From DSPP01 sp964607165 (GTDB lineage Bacteria > Zixibacteria > MSB-5A5 > DSPP01): a stretch of 64,000 bases of DNA. The stretch is taken from positions 25,274 through 89,273 of the forward strand of contig CAZSIT010000009.1 in NCBI GenBank assembly GCA_964607165.1. Direction: 5' to 3'. Under the pieces are notes generated by a model. The model saw only the letters and a list, made by a program, of their open reading frames with translations. It was not told where the DNA came from and did no database searches. Every line of letters starts with the position of its first letter. Position 1 is the stretch's first letter. Made by a program: the position numbers and the translations under genes. Below, piece after piece: positions 58,604 through 64,000 of the stretch.

Positions 58604-59371
58604 CTATGGCGTCACCCGCACAGTGTCGTAGCGGGTTACAAAAGCGGAAACTACTCGCCCGGTAACATTTGCCGAGTAGGTGGTATCAGTTGGAGAATAG
58701 AGAGCTGGCATTGGAAAAGGCATTCCGGGATAGGCGGAAAAACCACCCCTAAAACCAATCAGATAAATTTTGTACAGGCCGAAGACCGGATTGAGCCCCA
58801 CGCGAAAAGCTTCTTGGGGGATGGTTTGAGGGGAGCCGCCGGTGGCAAAAAAACTGGTGTCCTGCGGGGCGGTATCGTGGACACAGGCTACAATATACCC
58901 TTCTGCATTGGCCGAACCGGTCCATTCCACTTGTACCGGTCCACCTCCCGGATTCTTATGATCGGGGTTCAAACCCGGCAGGTTGAGTGAAAACGTATCC
59001 GGCATTAAAAGCGAAGTGGAAAAATTCAGTAGGTTGGGGCTATAGTCGGCACTTAGGGTGTGACTCTGGCCGGGGCGAAGCACAAGAAGGGGGGATTCTT
59101 TGACATAACCGGAGTCGGTGGCGTCTAACAGAGTGGTATCGGTCAGGACGCTAATCCGCACGGCCGCCAGCTTAAAAAGGGAGTCGTTGCGCAAAAGCCG
59201 GAAAGAAGCCACGTTTGGCACCGAATCGACACCATTGGGGGCAAGACGGTTCACATCCCGTACAAAAATGCCATTTAGCTTAAACCGGGCGCCGTTCCCC
59301 GGATTAACCGGCCCTTTGGAAGGGTCGCAACTTAGAACGACAAAAAGCAGAAAAAGCCCGAGCTTACGCAT
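58604..59371 (-). CDS. uncharacterised lipoprotein
   Basis: 255 residues. N-terminus MRKLGLFLLFVVLSCDPSKG is a lipoprotein signal with the lipobox Cys at about residue 15. The mature protein has beta-rich stretches (ARFKLNGIFVRDVNRLAPNG, ASFRLLRNDSLFKLAAVRIS) and a later FN3-like phrase VQVEWTGSANAEGYIVACVH. I recognise no family. It is likely an envelope-anchored binding or structural protein of this lineage. The start ATG has a TATAGT box 7 bases upstream (59379-59384) and no strong Shine-Dalgarno sequence, again fitting leaderless translation. Located between lon and the Ste24-like protease on the same strand. Confidence 0.7.
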   Translation of the reverse strand: MRKLGLFLLFVVLSCDPSKGPVNPGNGARFKLNGIFVRDVNRLAPNGVDSVPNVASFRLLRNDSLFKLAAVRISVLTDTTLLDATDSGYVKESPLLVLRPGQSHTLSADYSPNLLNFSTSLLMPDTFSLNLPGLNPDHKNPGGGPVQVEWTGSANAEGYIVACVHDTAPQDTSFFATGGSPQTIPQEAFRVGLNPVFGLYKIYLIGFRGGFSAYPGMPFPMPALYSPTDTTYSANVTGRVVSAFVTRYDTVRVTP

Positions 59372-59427
59372 CCTAATAACTATATCGGCAAAACAGTGAA
59401 ACTCATTAAGGTGGAATTCAAGTGGGT

Positions 59428-61887
59428 TTATCGGCCTTTTACGGAGACCGGAATGCGGCCCACAGCCGTTTTGGCCGCCTTGCGCTGGCCGGAAGCGTTA
59501 ACGCGAACCAGCTTTTTACTTCCTTTGGATTTGGAAAAGTCTATCGATTCTTCCAAAACCTCATCGATAGTGGAAACAAATTTGAACTTCACATCCTTTT
59601 TGACTTCCGCGGGGATATCTTCAAAATCCTTTTTATTAAGCTCCGGCAAAACGACGGTTTTGATGCCGGCTCGGTGAGCTCCCAAAACCTTTTCTTTTAA
59701 CCCGCCGATTGGTAAAACCAATCCGCGCAAAGTGATTTCGCCGGTCATCGCCAAATACGGCTTAACCGGCAGTTCAGCAAAAAGGGAGGCCAAAGCGGTG
59801 ACCATTGTTACTCCGGCCGAAGGACCGTCTTTGGGTATTGCCCCTCCGGGGACGTGCAGATGAATGTCATAATGTTCAAAGAAATCTTCGGCAATGCCAT
59901 ATTTTTTGGCGGTAGAGCGCAGGTAAGAAAGCGCCGCTTGAGCCGATTCCCGCATAACGTCGCCTAAGTTCCCGGTCAAAGTCAGCCCTTTTTTCCCGCG
60001 CATTTTGGTCGCCTCAATAAATAGAACTTCCCCTCCGGCGGGAGTCCAGGCCAGTCCCGGCACCACGCCAATTTGGGAAGTGCGTGTGGAAAGTTCGGGA
60101 TAGTAGCGCGCCGGGCCCAGATAATCGTTCAGCGTGTCGGCACCGATGGAAACCTTTTTGGCCTCCTCGGCGGCGATTTTTTTGGCCACCTTGCGGCACA
60201 AAGTGGCGATAAAGCGGTCCAGGTTGCGCAAACCGGCTTCGCGGGTGTAATCGCGCACGATTCTCTTCAAAGTCTCTTCCTTAATGTCCAACTGTTCCGG
60301 ATTCAAACCATGATTTTCCAGCTCGCGCGGAATCAAAAATCTCTTGGCAATGGCCACCTTTTCCAAATCGGTGTATCCGGGAAGCTCGATGACTTCCATC
60401 CGGTCGCGCAAAACCGCCGGTATCGGGTCTAAATAATTGGCAGTGGTTATGAAAAGCACCCGCGACAGGTCGAAGGGAACATCCAGATAATGGTCGGAAA
60501 AAGTGTTGTTCTGCTCCGGGTCCAAAACTTCCAATAGTGCCGAAGCGGGGTCGCCCCGAAAATCCTGGCCGATTTTGTCCACTTCATCTAACATAAAAAC
60601 CGGATTGTTCGAATCTGCCCGGCGCAAACCCTGGATAACCCGCCCCGGTAGCGCACCGACGTAGGTGCGACGGTGGCCCCGAATCTCCGCCTCATCGTGC
60701 ATCCCGCCCAAAGAAATTCTATAGAACTTGCGCCCCATCGCCCGGGCAATCGAACGGCCCAATGAAGTTTTGCCAACGCCGGGAGGACCGACAAAACAGA
60801 GAATGGGGCCTTTCAAAGTATCTTTAAGCTTGCGCACCGCCATAAACTCCAAAATCCGGTCTTTGACTTTTTCCAAATCAAAGTGGTCTTCATCTAAGAT
60901 TTTTTTGGCTTGTTTGATGTCCAAAATATCTTGCGTTGCCTTACTCCAGGGAAGATTAACCAGCCAGTCCAGATAATTTCGGGAGACGATATACTCCGCC
61001 GAAGCCGGGCTCATTCTCCCCAGCCGCTCCAGTTCCTTTTTGGCGGCCTCCAAAGCCAAAGGCGGCATTTTTGCCTCTTCAATTTTCTTGGCAAACTCCT
61101 GCTGTTCGGTGCCCCGTTCGTCCCCTTCGCCTAATTCTTTTTGAATGGCCTTGAGCTGTTCGCGCAGGATGTATTCCTTCTGTGATTTTCCCATTTCGGA
61201 AGCCGCTTCCGATTGAATCTTGCGCGAAAGCTCCAAAACCTCGACCTCCTTGGCGATTAACTTGTTTATTTTAAAAAGCCGCTCTTTGATGTCAAAGGTC
61301 TCCAAAATTTCCTGCTTTTGCGCCACCGTTAAATTGAGCGCATTGGCCACCAAATCAGCCAATTTGCCGGGGTCTTCGGTGTTTAAAGCCGAAACCTGGA
61401 GCTCTTCGGACAGGTAAGGAGCCAGGCCGACCACCTTGTGCACCGCCTCGCTGATGTTGCGAACCAGCGCTTCGACTTCGACCGTTTTTTCAATCGCCTC
61501 GGAAATCTCTTCCACCTTGGCGGTGAAATACGGCTCGGTTTTGATAAACTTTTTAAGCTGGATGCGCGCAAGCCCCTGAACCAGAAAACGCACCGAACCA
61601 TCCGGAAAACGGAGCATTTTGATAATCTGGGCCGCCGTGCCGACGCTGTAAACCCCCTCCGGACCGACGGCTTCTTCCTGCTCGTTTTTCTGGGCAAAAA
61701 GGCCGATCGGGCGGCCGGCCATCAAAGCTTCGTCGATTAACCGGGCGTAGCGCTGGTCGGAAACCAAAAGGGGAGTCAAAAAAGCGGGGAAAACGACCAA
61801 ACCCCGGGTGGGCAGAATCGCCAGCTCCTCAAAGTTTTTTTTCAGCTCGTTCTCTTGAATAACTTCTTCTTTGGACGCTATCTTCAT
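59428..61887 (-). CDS. lon: ATP-dependent Lon protease
   Basis: 819 residues, full length. N-terminal substrate domain (LAILPTRGLVVFPAFLTPLL), central coiled coil (SEMGKSQKEYILREQLKAIQ), AAA+ module with Walker A GPPGVGKTSLGRSIA and Walker B VFMLDEVDKIG, and the C-terminal serine-lysine protease: catalytic Ser690 in KDGPSAGVTMVTALAS and Lys733 in GGLKEKVLGAHRAGIKTV. It degrades misfolded and regulatory proteins in the cytosol. A basic C-terminal extension beyond the usual end (SGQRKAAKTAVGRIPVSVKG) is present. It starts 31 bases after hsp20 and shares its promoter. Confidence 0.97.
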   Translation of the reverse strand: MKIASKEEVIQENELKKNFEELAILPTRGLVVFPAFLTPLLVSDQRYARLIDEALMAGRPIGLFAQKNEQEEAVGPEGVYSVGTAAQIIKMLRFPDGSVRFLVQGLARIQLKKFIKTEPYFTAKVEEISEAIEKTVEVEALVRNISEAVHKVVGLAPYLSEELQVSALNTEDPGKLADLVANALNLTVAQKQEILETFDIKERLFKINKLIAKEVEVLELSRKIQSEAASEMGKSQKEYILREQLKAIQKELGEGDERGTEQQEFAKKIEEAKMPPLALEAAKKELERLGRMSPASAEYIVSRNYLDWLVNLPWSKATQDILDIKQAKKILDEDHFDLEKVKDRILEFMAVRKLKDTLKGPILCFVGPPGVGKTSLGRSIARAMGRKFYRISLGGMHDEAEIRGHRRTYVGALPGRVIQGLRRADSNNPVFMLDEVDKIGQDFRGDPASALLEVLDPEQNNTFSDHYLDVPFDLSRVLFITTANYLDPIPAVLRDRMEVIELPGYTDLEKVAIAKRFLIPRELENHGLNPEQLDIKEETLKRIVRDYTREAGLRNLDRFIATLCRKVAKKIAAEEAKKVSIGADTLNDYLGPARYYPELSTRTSQIGVVPGLAWTPAGGEVLFIEATKMRGKKGLTLTGNLGDVMRESAQAALSYLRSTAKKYGIAEDFFEHYDIHLHVPGGAIPKDGPSAGVTMVTALASLFAELPVKPYLAMTGEITLRGLVLPIGGLKEKVLGAHRAGIKTVVLPELNKKDFEDIPAEVKKDVKFKFVSTIDEVLEESIDFSKSKGSKKLVRVNASGQRKAAKTAVGRIPVSVKGR

Positions 61888-61917
61888 CGGTTAAAACCTT
61901 GATTTCTTTCTATAAGC

Positions 61918-62361
61918 TTAAACAATTGGAATTTTTTTTGTTTTTTCCGCATCCCCTGCTCGGCGCAGCCGGATTTCCAGAATGCCGTCGCGATACGAGG
62001 CCTTCATCGATTCCGAGTCAACCGGAAGGGAAACGTGAATGTTGCGTTCAAACTTTCCGGAAACGATTTCTTTGTTCCGGCAGGCGATACAATCCTCGAT
62101 TTTAGCGGCAGGCCGCTCTCCTTTAATGGTTAAAACCCCTTCCTTGAAAAGAATGGTCAATTTTTTTGGGTCAATGCCGGCGATTTCGGTTTGAATTACA
62201 ATTTCATTATTTGTCTCGAAAACATCGGTAGGGGGCCGCCAGATATGGGAATGGGTAAGCAGAGGGGAGCGGCGGATTTTGTAATGGTCAAAAATTAAAT
62301 CCATCTCCTCCTGGATATGTTTGATGTCCTTAAAAACGTCTTTTTTCTCTTCGTCCGCCAT
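61918..62361 (-). CDS. small heat-shock protein (Hsp20 family)
   Basis: 147 residues. The alpha-crystallin domain spans about 45-140: WRPPTDVFETNNEIVIQTEI, then AGIDPKKLTILFKEGVLTIK, and FERNIHVSLPVDSESMKASY with DGILEIRLRRAGD. The C-terminal KKIPIV provides an I-x-I/V-type anchor for oligomers. It holds unfolded proteins for refolding or for Lon, which is encoded 31 bases downstream. AGGAG precedes the ATG, and a good promoter lies just upstream. A CIRCE-type inverted repeat was not found. Confidence 0.93.
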   Translation of the reverse strand: MADEEKKDVFKDIKHIQEEMDLIFDHYKIRRSPLLTHSHIWRPPTDVFETNNEIVIQTEIAGIDPKKLTILFKEGVLTIKGERPAAKIEDCIACRNKEIVSGKFERNIHVSLPVDSESMKASYRDGILEIRLRRAGDAEKTKKIPIV

Positions 62362-62379
62362 CTATAAACTCCTATACCC

Positions 62380-62408
62380 ATATTAACATCGGCGGTTTCC
62401 GATCGCAA
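62380..62408 (-). promoter_or_regulatory. predicted promoter of the hsp20-lon operon
   Basis: On the minus strand TTGCGA (62408-62403) and TAATAT (62385-62380) separated by 17 bases. The -10 box lies 18 bases before the hsp20 ATG, leaving room for the AGGAG site. It looks sigma70-like rather than sigma32-like. Confidence 0.6.
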
Positions 62409-62445
62409 GTTGAATTTGGAAAAAAACGATTATCGCTAAAAGCAT

Positions 62446-62476
62446 AAAGCCGGCCCGCCTGTGGCGGGCCGGCTTT
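62446..62476 (-). terminator. terminator of the HYR/dockerin gene
   Basis: A 14-bp perfect stem AAAGCCGGCCCGCC / GGCGGGCCGGCTTT with a 3-base loop, then ATGCTTTTAG on the minus strand, 23 bases after the stop codon. Confidence 0.75.
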
Positions 62477-62498
62477 ATATACTCACGCTGGATTGCTT

Positions 62499-64000
62499 TT
62501 AATACTCTGCGCAGGTCTCCCCGCAATGTTCCCCATTGCCCAGGAAGGTGCAATTCAATAGTTGCACTACATCCGCCGCGGTGAGCACGCCGTCCTTGTT
62601 TAAATCGCAGGCGCAGGAGGAAGCGGCCGGCCCAACTCCCAGGAAAACCGCATTCTGGAGCGATACGATGTCAGCCGAGGTCAAAAGGCCGTCGCCATTC
62701 AAATCGCCGCTCAGAACCAGAACCGTGCCATCGTTCGTAGTAAGAGTGTTTTCACCACTCTGCTGAGCCGCGGCAGCGATACCTATCGGGCAATCTACCT
62801 GGAAGCGGCAGCCGTCAAAGCCGCGGTTGATGGCATCCACCGCTCTGTTAATGCTGCTAAAGCTGGTGCCCCCTATCGGTTGACCCGCCAGCGCCCGGTT
62901 TGCCAGCTCCAGCAAGCCGTTCACGCTGTTCGGCAAGCTAAGGTTCGACAGGGCGGTCAAAACCGAAGCCGGAATCGTAAAGGCTTGAATCGGAGCAGAT
63001 GGGTCTAAAACGTCATCGCTGGTGCCCAGCAATTTATCCGGCCCCGGCAAGGCCTTTTGCGTGCAGAACTTCGTCGAGAGCACGAAGCCGCCTAGATCCG
63101 AGTCAAAGCGAACGTTCAGCGCTAACGTTACGGTCTGACCCAAAAGTACGTTCACAAACTTACCCTTGCTGTCCAGTGGGAGCGCCGGAGAGGTTTGGCA
63201 AGTGGATGAATTTATAGTCGCGTTGCCAAGATTGGATGGCAGCGATGTCGGCGTGCCGCCCGCCGGTAGTCTTGTTATAATGCAAGCCTCTGAACCATCA
63301 AGGAAAGTTACCGAACGTCCCGGTTTACCTATGACTAAAGGAGAGCTGGGCGTAATTAACCTCCTTAGAATTTGGAGGGTTCCTTCCCCGTTGAACTTGC
63401 CGCCCGCGCTACCCCAGGCGCCCTGGGTGAAGCTGCAGAATTCATCGAGGCGGCAAATAACCGTCAAGGTCGCTTCGCAGCTGCTGCTGTTACCTGCCTG
63501 GTCGGTTACCGTCACAGTAATCGTATGCACACCAACGCCCACTACCGTTCCCGGTGCTGGGGTTTGCGTGCAAGTAAGTAGTCCAGGACAGTTATCTGAA
63601 GGATTTATAACCGCACACAAGTCGGGAATGGTCGTTTGGCAAGTACCACTAATTACCACCACATTTTGAAGCACCGGACAGACTACAACCGGCGGTGTTT
63701 TATCAGCTACCGTCACCGTAAAGGTGCAGCTGTCTTTATTCCCGGCCGCATCCGTGGCCAGGCACTTCACCGTATTCACCCCCAAGGGGAAACAGAACCC
63801 CGAGGCTGGACTGCAGCTATACTCTACTCCCGGACAGTTGTCCGATACTTGAGGAGCAAACTCTTCCTTGGCGCAGCACTCCCCGGCATCCGCCACGTCC
63901 ACGATGTTCTCTGGACAGACGATCGTCGGCTTCTGGTCGTCGCTAACCGTCACCGTAAAGGTGCAGCTGTCTTTATTCCCGGCCGCATCCGTGGCCAGGC
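62499..64000 (-). CDS. secreted HYR-repeat protein with C-terminal dockerin pair, N-terminus outside window
   Basis: About 500 residues visible; the frame stays open to the right edge, so the N-terminus is missing. The first part consists of HYR-type Ig modules: CLATDAAGNKDSCTFTVTV occurs twice (once at the window edge), and VTVTDQAGNSSSCEATLTVI once. A lineage-specific domain follows, beginning CSFTQGAWGSAGGKFNGEG and ending INRGFDGCRFQVDCP. The tail has two calcium loops, GDLNGDGLLTSADIVSLQN and DLNKDGVLTAADVVQLLN, each followed by FLG. HYR modules bind surfaces or other proteins. The near-identical module DNA (period 237 bases) suggests recent internal duplication. Confidence 0.82.
   Translation of the reverse strand, partial: LATDAAGNKDSCTFTVTVSDDQKPTIVCPENIVDVADAGECCAKEEFAPQVSDNCPGVEYSCSPASGFCFPLGVNTVKCLATDAAGNKDSCTFTVTVADKTPPVVVCPVLQNVVVISGTCQTTIPDLCAVINPSDNCPGLLTCTQTPAPGTVVGVGVHTITVTVTDQAGNSSSCEATLTVICRLDEFCSFTQGAWGSAGGKFNGEGTLQILRRLITPSSPLVIGKPGRSVTFLDGSEACIITRLPAGGTPTSLPSNLGNATINSSTCQTSPALPLDSKGKFVNVLLGQTVTLALNVRFDSDLGGFVLSTKFCTQKALPGPDKLLGTSDDVLDPSAPIQAFTIPASVLTALSNLSLPNSVNGLLELANRALAGQPIGGTSFSSINRAVDAINRGFDGCRFQVDCPIGIAAAAQQSGENTLTTNDGTVLVLSGDLNGDGLLTSADIVSLQNAVFLGVGPAASSCACDLNKDGVLTAADVVQLLNCTFLGNGEHCGETCAEY

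Noticed and set aside
1..64000. CRISPR arrays, tRNA or rRNA genes
   Set aside because: No regularly spaced repeats, tRNA-like arms or rRNA signatures were noticed.

Overview
This is a gene-dense window of roughly 50 percent GC from a Gram-negative bacterium. Most of the lipid A/Kdo pathway is present (lpxA, lpxB, lpxC, lpxK, waaA). The best guess is an uncultured phylum of the FCB group (Zixibacteria/KSB1/Latescibacteria-like) rather than a classical Bacteroidetes. The clues are an LpxC-FabZ fusion, a secreted protein ending in an NPFNP-type (FlgD-like/T9SS-like) C-terminal domain, four secreted proteins ending in paired dockerin-like calcium repeats, and MAG-style palindromic repeats whose translations read like SLSKG and PPLKGEGKK. 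The lineage is an inference; no rRNA or tRNA gene is visible.

Layout. 1-1600: minus-strand truA, transaldolase-like aldolase and a truncated psd. 1700-3590: plus-strand larE followed by three small uncharacterised genes. 3680-10240: secreted or cell-envelope proteins on the minus strand (M20 peptidase, dockerin protein, sorting-domain protein, fibre-like protein, TPR/PEGA protein). 10240-20730: one long minus-strand operon, lpxC-fabZ, lpxA, Gfo/Idh/MocA dehydrogenase, lpxB, waaA, lpxK, nadB, guaA, SDR. 20870-27750: plus-strand BNR/dockerin protein, ChrB-like protein, a LamG-like secreted protein, a broken second chrB tail, an AsmA-like gene of foreign-looking composition, a beta-barrel protein and a TPR lipoprotein. 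27840-31260: a divergent extended SDR plus serine palmitoyltransferase and a GNAT-like acyltransferase, which together look like a ceramide/long-chain-base locus. 31270-37120: a heavy-metal RND efflux operon led by a small Cys-rich protein. 37180-37405: an orphan minus-strand promoter-to-terminator unit with no gene. 37450-43180: FN3/dockerin protein, a PqqD-M50-HlyD chimera and a CPA2 antiporter. 43380-43540: a composite repeat. 43540-47760: pncA, an AIPR-family defence-type gene behind a strong promoter and a long hairpin-rich leader, nadA and thiD. 47760-53870: GGDEF cyclase, cstA, and a sugar nucleotidyltransferase/phosphomutase-like fusion. 53980-64000: S1 protease, fused E1 dehydrogenase, Ste24-like protease, lipoprotein, lon, hsp20, and a truncated HYR/dockerin protein.

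How the parts relate. NAD synthesis is split between the lipid A operon (nadB) and the pncA/nadA region. Lipid A, sphingolipid and secreted-protein genes together describe the cell envelope. Hsp20 and Lon form a heat-shock pair behind a clear sigma70-type promoter. Several genes without a Shine-Dalgarno sequence have a -10 box only 6-12 bases before the start codon, which suggests leaderless translation is common in this organism.

The most unusual items are the AIPR gene with its structured leader RNA, the orphan transcription unit at 37.2-37.4 kb, the candidate ceramide locus, and a dispersed palindromic repeat that has landed in frame inside the E1 dehydrogenase gene.
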